NCBI GenBank assembly: GCA_002685275.1 | Contig: NYWX01000007.1 | Coordinates: forward strand, 1 to 11,902 | DNA from: Gammaproteobacteria bacterium | GTDB taxonomy: Bacteria > Pseudomonadota > Gammaproteobacteria > Woeseiales > Woeseiaceae | Reading direction: 5' to 3' | Length of the DNA: 11,902 bases | Part shown: positions 1 to 6,400 of the stretch, piece by piece | Layout of the letters: every line of letters starts with the position of its first letter | Numbering within the stretch: the stretch's first letter is position 1 | Notes under the pieces: generated by a model | The model's database searches: none | Seen by the model: the letters and a program-made list of their open reading frames with translations, nothing else | What the model was told of the DNA's origin: nothing | Program-made: the position numbers and the translations under genes

Positions 1-150
1 TTTGTAGCTACTTTCTTTGTCGTTGCTTTCTTTGTAGCTACTTTCTTTGTCGTTGCTTTCTTTGTAGCTGCTTTCTTGGTAGCTACTTTCTTTGTGGTTG
101 CTTTCTTTGTAGTTGCTTTCTTTGTGGTTGCTTTCTTAGTTTTTAATACT
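1..150 (-). repeat. 15-bp tandem repeat array inside rplU
   Basis: Nine consecutive 15-bp units fill 1-135, with a degenerate tenth at 136-150. On the plus strand the units follow TTTGTNGYTNCTTTC, with one unit (76-90) starting TTGG. Positions 1-30 and 31-60 are identical 30-bp double units (A+B). Because 15 is a multiple of 3, copy-number change keeps the reading frame and adds or removes five-residue Lys-Lys-X-X-Thr blocks. The array touches the window edge, so the true copy number is not known. Confidence 0.95.
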
Positions 151-491
151 TCAGGTTTTGAAGAATCTTCTTTCGAGCCTTCAGCACTTATTGCTGTTAT
201 TTCTACTTCAGTAAAAAACTGACGATGAGTTCCCTGCCGAAGATAATTTTGTCTTCTTTTAAATTTGACAACCGATACTTTCTTACTTTTTCCTTGACGA
301 AGAATCTTAGCGCTAACAAAACTATCGGAAAGAATTGGATTTCCAACCTTAATATCCGCTCCATCGCCAACAAGCAGAACATCTTTAAAATTTAATAAAG
401 AACCTTCTTCGGCTTCAATTTTCTCAAATCTTAAGATGTCACCTTTTGCAACACGATACTGCTTACCGCCAGTACGAAAAACCGCATACAT
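1..491 (-). CDS. rplU: 50S ribosomal protein L21 with Lys/Ala/Thr-rich C-terminal repeat tail (3' end off window)
   Basis: Structural protein of the large ribosomal subunit that binds 23S rRNA. Translating the minus strand from the ATG at 491-489 gives MYAVFRTGGKQYRV, the conserved L21 start, and around residues 76-98 the basic segment KFKRRQNYLRQGTHRQ, typical of the L21 C-terminal half. The family core fits residues 1-103, the full length of E. coli L21. After it comes a linker (about 104-118) and then five-residue repeats of the KKATT/KKVAT type from about residue 119 to the window edge, so the tail adds at least 45 residues and its end is not visible. A GGAGT ribosome-binding site at 502-498 fixes the start. 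An in-frame ATG at 518-516 exists but lies upstream of that site and outside the conserved N-terminus. In related genomes rpmA (L27) follows; that would be off the left edge. Core identity is very secure; the role of the tail is unknown. Confidence 0.96.
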   Translation of the reverse strand, partial: MYAVFRTGGKQYRVAKGDILRFEKIEAEEGSLLNFKDVLLVGDGADIKVGNPILSDSFVSAKILRQGKSKKVSVVKFKRRQNYLRQGTHRQFFTEVEITAISAEGSKEDSSKPEVLKTKKATTKKATTKKATTKKVATKKAATKKATTKKVATKKATTKKVAT

Positions 492-609
492 TTTTTTACT
501 CCATTTAGTAAGCCACATGAATTGTAACTTACTGATAGTTATGTTTATTTATAAATCTTTATAGATGCCGCTTAAGCAAAATGCTAGTTGAAGTCGCAAA
601 AGATGCAAA

Positions 610-638
610 ATTCTATAGATTCCAGTGCTTCGGGTCAA
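610..638 (-). promoter_or_regulatory. Probable sigma70 promoter of rplU
   Basis: On the minus strand TTGACC (638-633) and TAGAAT (615-610) are separated by 17 bases; each differs from the sigma70 consensus at one position. Transcription would begin near 603, giving a leader of about 110 nt before the rplU start at 491. The leader holds a possible hairpin with AGTAAG/CTTACT arms (533-508) just upstream of the ribosome-binding site. Promoter match is seen; activity and any autoregulation through the leader are inferred. Confidence 0.65.
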
Positions 639-753
639 CGTAGATTGATACTTAATTATACTTTATTAGTAAGCTTAGAATATTTTTACTTTAAAATAAT
701 AAGATTTATATTTGTCGCCAATTAGGCTACTTTCGGGCATTATCACAAATCTC

Positions 754-1755
754 ATGTTACTTGCCGAAAATACTTCTATTTCTATCAGCTTTGATGATAT
801 TGCCAAGCTTGCCACAATTGATAGGCATGCCGTTGATGAACTTATCAAAAACAAGCTTGAAAGCGATGTGCCATTAGTCTCGCAAGTGTCAGAATATATA
901 CTCATGAGTGGTGGAAAGCGCCTTAGGCCATTAATTGTTTTGTTAGCAGCTCGGGCCTTAGGATATAAGGATGATCAGCACATTTACGCTGCTGCAATTA
1001 TTGAATTTATTCACACTGCAACATTACTTCATGACGATGTTGTTGACTCTTCTTCCAGACGAAGAGGTAAAGATTCAGCTAATACTGTCTTCGGAAACCA
1101 AGCAAGTGTTTTAGTAGGAGATTTTCTTTATTCTAGAGCCTTCCAAATGATGGTCAATATTGATGACATGCGCGTATTGCAAATATTAGCTGACGCGACA
1201 AACACTATTGCTGCCGGAGAGGTTATGCAGCTAATGAACGTTAATCGACCAGAAATAAGTGAAGATGAATATCGTCAAGTTATTTATCGAAAAACAGCAA
1301 AACTTTTTGAAGCAGGCGCACAAATAGCTGCTGTGTTAAGTGGTCATGATGATGAAATGGTATCGTCAATGATTAGTTATGGCAGATATCTTGGTACAGC
1401 CTTTCAATTAGTTGATGATGCACTAGATTACAATGCAGCAGCTGATGAGTTTGGTAAAAATATTGGTGATGATCTTGCTGAGGGAAAAGTTACTTTGCCA
1501 TTAATTTACGCGATGCAAAAAGGGTCAAATGAAGATTGCAAAATTATACGAAATGCGATCCTCGAGGGAAGCGGCCTTGATCAACTTGGTAGTATAACTA
1601 ACATAATTAAGTCAACTGGTGCATTTCAATATACAACAGACAAAGCTAGAGAAGCAGCAAATAATGCAATTATGTCAATTAAAAGCGTACCAAATTCTAA
1701 ATATAAGAAAGCACTTGTTGATATCGCAGAATTATCAGTTCAACGTCGCTTCTGA
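754..1755 (+). CDS. ispB: Polyprenyl (octaprenyl-type) diphosphate synthase
   Basis: Trans-prenyltransferase that extends farnesyl diphosphate with isopentenyl diphosphate to make the long side chain of ubiquinone/menaquinone; cytosolic. Numbering from the ATG at 754 (333 aa): GGKRLRP at 53-59, first aspartate-rich motif DDVVD at 94-98, second motif DDALD at 221-225, and the ending AELSVQRRF resembling E. coli IspB (323 aa). Long stretches such as EFIHTATLLHDDVVD and ASVLVGDFLYSRAFQMM are near-identical to E. coli as I recall it. The reading frame is open further upstream to a TTG at 712, which would add 14 residues with no family counterpart; neither start has a clear Shine-Dalgarno. The divergent position next to rplU is the E. 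coli arrangement. A weak TTGATA box at 645-650 lies in the shared intergenic region, without a convincing -10 partner. Product chain length cannot be read from sequence alone. Confidence 0.94.
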   Translation: MLLAENTSISISFDDIAKLATIDRHAVDELIKNKLESDVPLVSQVSEYILMSGGKRLRPLIVLLAARALGYKDDQHIYAAAIIEFIHTATLLHDDVVDSSSRRRGKDSANTVFGNQASVLVGDFLYSRAFQMMVNIDDMRVLQILADATNTIAAGEVMQLMNVNRPEISEDEYRQVIYRKTAKLFEAGAQIAAVLSGHDDEMVSSMISYGRYLGTAFQLVDDALDYNAAADEFGKNIGDDLAEGKVTLPLIYAMQKGSNEDCKIIRNAILEGSGLDQLGSITNIIKSTGAFQYTTDKAREAANNAIMSIKSVPNSKYKKALVDIAELSVQRRF

Positions 1756-1882
1756 ATCTTAATTTGAAAACCTTGAGACAATAGTACAATCTAAAGAATC
1801 ATAATGGAAAATGGATCAAGAAGGCTTAATTCTTTAGCCTAATCCTTAAGGCCCCAAAACATAAACCTTTTTATCTACCAAA

Positions 1883-1896
1883 AAGATTTAAATCTT
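1883..1896 (-). terminator. Weak candidate terminator for the symporter operon
   Basis: AAGATTTAAATCTT is a perfect 14-base palindrome in the 181-bp convergent gap between ispB and the symporter gene. Read on the minus strand it is followed by a short T run (AATCTTTTTGG), as at an intrinsic terminator, but the stem has few G-C pairs. A second hairpin, AGGCT/AGCCT at 1822-1840, lacks a T run on either side. Only suggestive. Confidence 0.22.
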
Positions 1897-1936
1897 GATG
1901 CCATATTTTTTATAAATGTAGCTAAGAAAAAGATTA

Positions 1937-3703
1937 TTAATCATCAAAATTCCTTGGGACTCTTAACTGTTCAACCATAAGCTGAACATGTTTTGGCGTT
2001 GGTTTTGTGAAATAACTAACAATAATCGCAACAATAAAATTAAAGCACATACCAATAACACCTATACCTTCTGGAGAAATTCCTAAAAACCATTGCTCTG
2101 AATTATTGATACCCCATGGCGCACCAGCCCATTTAAAAAATAAACCCTTGAAGTATTCAATATACCAATAAGTAAATAATAAACCTGTTAACATGCCTGT
2201 TGTAGCGCCTTCGCGATTTACACGTTTAAAGAAAATACCCAAAAATATGGCTGGAAAAAGTGACGCTGCTGCAAGACCAAACGCAAAAGCTACTACTTGA
2301 TTGATGAAACCTGGAGGGTCAAAACCAAGATAGCCTGCAACTAGTATTGCAATTGCTGCAGCAATTCGGCTTATCATTAACTCTTGTTTATCTGTGATAC
2401 TTGGAACAAAAATACTTTTAATTAAATCGTAGGATACTGCGGCGGAGATAACGAGCAATAGTCCAGCAGCAGTTGATAACGCTGCTGCAATTCCTCCAGC
2501 AGCAACCAGTGCAATTACCCAGTCTGGTAGATTGGCGATCTCAGGGTTTGCAAGCACCATGATGTCATTATCAAAATCAATCTCATTACCTTGCCATCCA
2601 TATTTTTCTGCAGTGGGTGCGAAAGATTTATTTGAGTCATCGTAGTATTGCACACGGCCATCACCATTTTTATCATCAAATCTAACAAGGCCAGTTTTCT
2701 CCCAAGTATTCACCCAATCAGGACGTTCGCTATACAGAAGGTTACCATCTTGAGTGCCTACCTCATCAATTTGAAATGTATTAATCAAATTTAATCTTGC
2801 CATTGACCCAACCACTGGTGCTGCAGTGTATAAAATGGCAATAAATAAAAGCGCATAGCCAGCTGATAAGCGTGCATCTCGCACTTTAGGCACAGTAAAA
2901 AAACGAACAATTACATGAGGCAACCCAGCGGTTCCAACCATTAGAGCCATTGTAATACAAAATACGTCAATTCGACTTTTTGAGCCAGATGTATACTTAT
3001 TGAAACCCAATGATGCAACTATATCATCCAGTTTATCCAACAATCTTGTGTCAGATCCGATAACTTCACTACCAAATGCAAATTGTGGAATAGAGTTGCC
3101 TGTAAGCTGAATAGCAATAAAAACTGCCGGTACCGTATAAGCAAATATCAACACACAATATTGAGCAACTTGTGTGTAAGTAATGCCTTTCATTCCTCCG
3201 AGAACAGCATATATAAAAACTACACCCATACCGATCATAAGGCCAGTTGTTACATCAACTTCTAAAAATCTTGAAAAAACAATACCAACCCCACGCATTT
3301 GGCCCGCAACATACGTGAAAGAAATAAAAAGGAGGCAAATTACAGCGACTATTCGTGCTGTCTTTGAATAATAGCGCTCGGCAATGAATGCAGGGACAGT
3401 GAATTCACCAAACTTTCTAAGATAAGGCGCAAGTAGAAGAGCTAAAAGAACATAGCCACCAGTAAAGCCCATTAAGTAAACAGAGCCATCATAACCCATG
3501 AAAGCAATAAGACCTGCCATAGAAATAAATGAAGATGCACTCATCCAATCAGCAGCAGTTGCCATACCATTAGCCAATGGAGAAATGCTTTTGCCGGCAA
3601 TATAAAACTCACCGGTATCTTGCGCTCGTGACCAAATTGCTATGCCAATATAAAGAGCAAAGCTAAACCCAACAACAATATAGGTAAGCACTTGAAGGCT
3701 CAT
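1937..3703 (-). CDS. Sodium:solute symporter large subunit (VC_2705-type, acetate permease-like)
   Basis: Inner-membrane Na+-coupled transporter of the SSS family, 588 aa, predicted to import a short organic acid such as acetate. The sequence shows many hydrophobic helices and SSS hallmarks: an early GRS/AGKS-like segment (FYIAGKSISPLANGMATAADWMS, about residues 33-55) and AGGIAAALSTAAGLLLVISA in the second half. It closely resembles the subfamily of SSS proteins that are always paired with a small DUF4212 partner, which lies just upstream here. A hydrophilic insert (about 315-385) contains an EF-hand-like loop, D344-K-N-G-D-G-R-V-Q-Y-Y-D355; I recall a similar insert in other members. The ATG at 3703 has a strong AGGAGGG site (3714-3708) that overlaps the stop codon of the small-subunit gene, indicating translational coupling. 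Substrate is not determined by sequence, and no acetyl-CoA synthetase gene is adjacent in this window. Confidence 0.88.
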   Translation of the reverse strand: MSLQVLTYIVVGFSFALYIGIAIWSRAQDTGEFYIAGKSISPLANGMATAADWMSASSFISMAGLIAFMGYDGSVYLMGFTGGYVLLALLLAPYLRKFGEFTVPAFIAERYYSKTARIVAVICLLFISFTYVAGQMRGVGIVFSRFLEVDVTTGLMIGMGVVFIYAVLGGMKGITYTQVAQYCVLIFAYTVPAVFIAIQLTGNSIPQFAFGSEVIGSDTRLLDKLDDIVASLGFNKYTSGSKSRIDVFCITMALMVGTAGLPHVIVRFFTVPKVRDARLSAGYALLFIAILYTAAPVVGSMARLNLINTFQIDEVGTQDGNLLYSERPDWVNTWEKTGLVRFDDKNGDGRVQYYDDSNKSFAPTAEKYGWQGNEIDFDNDIMVLANPEIANLPDWVIALVAAGGIAAALSTAAGLLLVISAAVSYDLIKSIFVPSITDKQELMISRIAAAIAILVAGYLGFDPPGFINQVVAFAFGLAAASLFPAIFLGIFFKRVNREGATTGMLTGLLFTYWYIEYFKGLFFKWAGAPWGINNSEQWFLGISPEGIGVIGMCFNFIVAIIVSYFTKPTPKHVQLMVEQLRVPRNFDD

Positions 3704-3707
3704 AAAA

Positions 3708-3714
3708 CCCTCCT
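3708..3714 (-). promoter_or_regulatory. Strong ribosome-binding site overlapping the upstream stop codon
   Basis: AGGAGGG on the minus strand ends four bases before the symporter ATG (3703). Its first two bases, A and G, are also the end of the TAG stop (3715-3713) of the DUF4212 gene. Ribosomes ending the small subunit would sit directly on the initiation site of the large subunit, which suits stoichiometric expression of a two-subunit carrier. Confidence 0.8.
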
Positions 3715-3970
3715 AGTCTTCATGAACATCATATTTTCGATCGATGCGATTTATCTGCCAAGCGTAAAAAAAGATTAATAATACGAAAATATAGATCGAT
3801 CCTTGCTGCGCAAACCAAAAACCGAGTTTAACCCCACCAATACGAAATATATTTAGCTGGTCAACAAATAAAATACCAAATCCAAAAGAGCTCAAGAACC
3901 AAATGAAAAGGCAAAATCCCATTAGCTTGAGATTAGCTCGCCAGTATGCTGAGTGTCTGTTTTTACTCAT
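3713..3970 (-). CDS. DUF4212 small subunit of a sodium:solute symporter
   Basis: Small inner-membrane protein of 85 aa with two hydrophobic segments (about 14-35 and 48-71), a basic N-terminus (SKNRHSAYWRANLKLM) and the ending YAWQINRIDRKYDVHED. These features match DUF4212, annotated as the small subunit of VC_2705-type symporters; the ...YWRxN and ...AWxINxxDRKYDV patterns are characteristic. The gene sits 9 bp upstream of the large subunit on the same strand. Its role is probably in assembly or activity of the carrier, by family association rather than by anything visible here. No clear Shine-Dalgarno precedes the ATG at 3970, unlike its downstream partner. The upstream 232 bp (3971-4202), shared with the divergent hydrolase gene, are extremely AT-rich, and I cannot assign a convincing promoter for this direction. 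Confidence 0.87.
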   Translation of the reverse strand: MSKNRHSAYWRANLKLMGFCLFIWFLSSFGFGILFVDQLNIFRIGGVKLGFWFAQQGSIYIFVLLIFFYAWQINRIDRKYDVHED

Positions 3971-4120
3971 GATTATTTAATTTACACAAGATTGTTTATC
4001 GAGTTTTAAAATTTACTTATCTAAAAATTTAATTTTTTAACATTATTTAATAAAATTATTTTATGTTATTTATTTTAAATTTACTTAAGCTTGTTTGCAT
4101 TTCAAGATTAGTATTGTAAG

Positions 4121-4126
4121 CATAAT
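4121..4126 (+). promoter_or_regulatory. Candidate -10 box upstream of the hydrolase gene
   Basis: CATAAT lies about 75 bases before the 4203 start, in the 232-bp divergent intergenic region. The nearest -35-like element is TTGCAT at 4095-4100, but the 20-base spacer is too long for a good sigma70 promoter, so only the -10 is offered. The start codon itself is preceded by a modest AGGGA site at 4192-4196. Confidence 0.25.
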
Positions 4127-4202
4127 ACCTTAACTGGTGAGATTTTATAATTATCAGTAATTAGTCATAATTAAATAATATGTAATTAATTAGGGAAATT
4201 TA

Positions 4203-4994
4203 ATGTTTGTTAAACAAATCTGGGTGGATAATTATCTGAGAAATTTTAATTATTTAGTCGCTTGTCCTGAGACTGGAGAGGCACTTGCAATTGATCCCTC
4301 AGATCACGAGACTTGCATTAATTTAGCTAAAAAAAATAACTGGAAAATTAAATACATTTTTAATACTCATGAACACTATGATCATATAAGTGGAAATGAA
4401 AAAATAATTAAGAAGACTGGTGCAAAAATTATAGCTAGCAAATACTCGAGTGATAAAATAACTAACATCTATCGTGGTGTAGATGAAGGTGACATTATAA
4501 AGATAGGAACCCAAGTCGAGTTTGAATGCTTGAATACTCCTGGTCACACTTTAAATCATATGTCTTTGTTATCACGAACTGGGTTACCTATTTTATTTAG
4601 TGGCGATACACTATTTAACGCTGGAGCTGGTAATTGTAGTAATGGTGGTGATCCAAATAGGCTCTTTGAAACATTTGAAAATCAATTAGAATCAATTCAT
4701 GAAGATACGCTTGTATACCCTGGGCATGATTACATGATAAGCAATCTTGAATTTACTCTTGAAATCGAGCCTGACAATAAAACAGCTGCAGTGATGCTGG
4801 ATAAACATAGATATCAAGATCCTAAAGATCCTTTTGTTACATCTCTTAAAATAGAAAAAAATATCAATGTTTTTTTTCGCCTAGATAAACTACCAATAAT
4901 TTCGAAGGTAATAGAAAAATTTCCGGAAATTGGAAATCAGCCTGATAGACGAATTATTTTCATAAAACTAAGAGAACTCAGAGATCAATGGTAG
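4203..4994 (+). CDS. gloB: Glyoxalase II-type metallo-beta-lactamase-fold hydrolase (hydroxyacylglutathione hydrolase)
   Basis: Likely hydrolyses S-D-lactoylglutathione or a similar thioester to glutathione and a hydroxy acid, the second step of methylglyoxal detoxification; cytosolic. The 263-aa protein has all metal ligands of the binuclear site: THEHYDH at 55-61 (H56, H58, D60, H61), H115 in TPGHT, D135 in SGDTLF and H175 in YPGHD. A C-terminal helical region follows, and the length suits glyoxalase II. One difference from textbook GloB is the segment after the DTLF motif: here it reads NAGAGNCSNGGDPNRLFE (139-156) rather than the usual GCGR/GCGK-FxEG form, and the C-terminal NPFLR-like region is stretched. 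The enzyme could therefore belong to a GloB-like subgroup with another thioester substrate. The last 17 bp overlap the convergent kinase gene. Confidence 0.78.
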   Translation: MFVKQIWVDNYLRNFNYLVACPETGEALAIDPSDHETCINLAKKNNWKIKYIFNTHEHYDHISGNEKIIKKTGAKIIASKYSSDKITNIYRGVDEGDIIKIGTQVEFECLNTPGHTLNHMSLLSRTGLPILFSGDTLFNAGAGNCSNGGDPNRLFETFENQLESIHEDTLVYPGHDYMISNLEFTLEIEPDNKTAAVMLDKHRYQDPKDPFVTSLKIEKNINVFFRLDKLPIISKVIEKFPEIGNQPDRRIIFIKLRELRDQW

Positions 4995-5784
4995 TTAGGC
5001 GCAATGCAATACTTTCTATTTCTGTGTGATTTATATCGTGTCTAGATATCATCCATAAATACAGAAGTGCAAGGTAAAGTCTTCGTTGAAACTTTAAGTG
5101 AATCTGCCAATCCTGAAAATCTTCAACTATGTAAGCATCAAGAAATAGAGAGGCCTCTTTATTATTTAGTTCATGGTGCTCTACTACGGTTGCAAGATCA
5201 AAAAAAGGATTATTATCTGAGGAATACTCCCAATCTAAAAAAGCAATCTCAGGAGTTATAATAAAATTATTTGCGACAAGATCGTTGTGGCATAAGCAAA
5301 AATTTGAGGATAAGGGTGCCTCATCAATAATTTTTAAACATTTTCTTACTAAACAAGATTCATATCCCTTAAATATATCAATATATTTTCTTGCGGCTGC
5401 CATTGCATTAAATTTTTGCCCGGCAAGGGGAAGAGAATGTAGTTTTTTTAAAGCAATTGCGATTGCTTTAAGATTATTTTCATTCTTAAAATTTTTTTTA
5501 TTGCCAACAACGCCCTCGACAAATTCAGTAAAATAAACTCCACTATTAGCAAATATTACTTTTGGGGCTAAACCATTTTCGTAAGCGATATTCTGAATAT
5601 ATGCCTCTTTACAGCGAGGATTAAACGGCATCTTTCTTGGGCTACTATCAATTTTAAGTACGCCAACTTTTGTTTCTTTGGTGACTTTTAAAGTATTGTT
5701 ATTAAAACCACCTTTTAATCTAGAAAAAGTAGCTCCGTGCCATTCTGGGAGATGTGAAATAAATTGCTCTGGCCTTTCTATCAC
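4978..5784 (-). CDS. APH/choline kinase-fold small-molecule kinase, probable thiamine kinase
   Basis: Cytosolic kinase of 268 aa. Visible motifs: a GGFNNNT nucleotide-binding loop at 25-31, a possible ATP lysine K44 in VLKID, the catalytic HxDxxxxN motif at 166-173 (H166, D168, N173), and LDWEY at 183-187, whose D184 is the expected metal ligand. Length and motifs match aminoglycoside phosphotransferase/choline kinase/ThiK relatives. Its ATG overlaps the stop codon of the transporter gene (5784-5781, ATGA), and it is the last gene downstream of a TPP riboswitch. I infer that it phosphorylates imported thiamine or a precursor, trapping it in the cell, as E. coli ThiK does when it makes thiamine monophosphate. 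Fold-level assignment is firm; substrate rests on context. The stop codon lies inside the 3' end of the opposite-strand hydrolase gene. Confidence 0.75.
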   Translation of the reverse strand: MIERPEQFISHLPEWHGATFSRLKGGFNNNTLKVTKETKVGVLKIDSSPRKMPFNPRCKEAYIQNIAYENGLAPKVIFANSGVYFTEFVEGVVGNKKNFKNENNLKAIAIALKKLHSLPLAGQKFNAMAAARKYIDIFKGYESCLVRKCLKIIDEAPLSSNFCLCHNDLVANNFIITPEIAFLDWEYSSDNNPFFDLATVVEHHELNNKEASLFLDAYIVEDFQDWQIHLKFQRRLYLALLYLWMISRHDINHTEIESIALRLTTIDL

Positions 5785-6386
5785 CTTGAATAAATTCTCA
5801 TAGATTTAGTCCAGTTTATTATACCAAATGGAATCATAAAGACGTAAACCACAAATAGTGCGCTAGTTAACTTCAAATCACGAGACCAGTAAATTAGAAT
5901 CGAAATTAAGTCTATAGCAAGCCAATACCACCAATTTTCTAAAACCTTTCTAGCTACAAGGTAAGTAGCCCATATTGCGAACCAAGTTGTCAATGAATCT
6001 AAGAAGGGAAATGCTGCGTCACTGAAAATCTTGAGGAGCGCTCCACTAATAATACCCAAAGTTGATAAACAAATAATGGCTTGGATGTGAATTATTAATG
6101 GCCAAGATATAATTGGTTTAATATTAGTATCAGTTTTACCGATGATCCACTGATACCATCCATACATAGCTATTGCCAAATAACAAATATTAAGTAATGA
6201 CTCCATATATAACTTAGCTTCAATAAAAAGCCAGATATAAATAACAGCACTTATGGCAGCAAAAAACCAACATATGATTTTTTCATGGATTACAAATATT
6301 ATATAAAATATTGCAGAGACAACTGCTACTAACTCAAGTAAAGATTGATTCTGAAGTTGTCCTATAATTTCAAAAAAAATATTCAT
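5781..6386 (-). CDS. pnuT: PnuC/PnuT-family inner-membrane transporter, probably for thiamine
   Basis: Membrane protein of 201 aa, almost entirely hydrophobic, with about seven predicted helices. PnuC-family signatures are AMYGWYQWIIG (73-83) and ENWWYWLAIDLISILIYW (150-167). PnuC proteins pass nicotinamide riboside by facilitated diffusion; the PnuT branch, typically under TPP riboswitch control and beside TonB receptors, is assigned to thiamine. Here the gene follows the riboswitch-led receptor by 14 bp and overlaps the kinase by 4 bp, so thiamine or one of its precursors is the favoured substrate. Phosphorylation by the downstream kinase would make the facilitated uptake directional. The Shine-Dalgarno before the ATG at 6386 is weak, which suggests coupling to the receptor's translation. 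Nicotinamide riboside remains possible on sequence alone. Confidence 0.82.
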   Translation of the reverse strand: MNIFFEIIGQLQNQSLLELVAVVSAIFYIIFVIHEKIICWFFAAISAVIYIWLFIEAKLYMESLLNICYLAIAMYGWYQWIIGKTDTNIKPIISWPLIIHIQAIICLSTLGIISGALLKIFSDAAFPFLDSLTTWFAIWATYLVARKVLENWWYWLAIDLISILIYWSRDLKLTSALFVVYVFMIPFGIINWTKSMRIYSR

Positions 6387-6400
6387 TAACTACACATTAA

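Noticed and set aside
1..150. Regular 15-bp repeats that might look like a CRISPR or a replication iteron array
   Set aside because: Units are directly adjacent with no spacers, are in frame with rplU and encode a coherent Lys/Ala/Thr tail, so they are coding repeats.
516..518. Upstream in-frame ATG as the rplU start
   Set aside because: It lies upstream of the GGAGT ribosome-binding site and adds nine residues not seen in L21; the conserved MYAV start at 491 fits far better.
712..753. TTG at 712 as the ispB start
   Set aside because: No Shine-Dalgarno, a rare start codon and 14 residues without family counterpart; kept only as an alternative to the ATG at 754.
1844..1851. CCTTAAGG palindrome in the ispB/symporter gap
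   Set aside because: Short, without a T run or a second copy nearby; expected by chance.
5067..5536. Short plus-strand open frames opposite the kinase gene
   Set aside because: They are antisense to a kinase with complete catalytic motifs and have no recognisable domain or ribosome-binding site.
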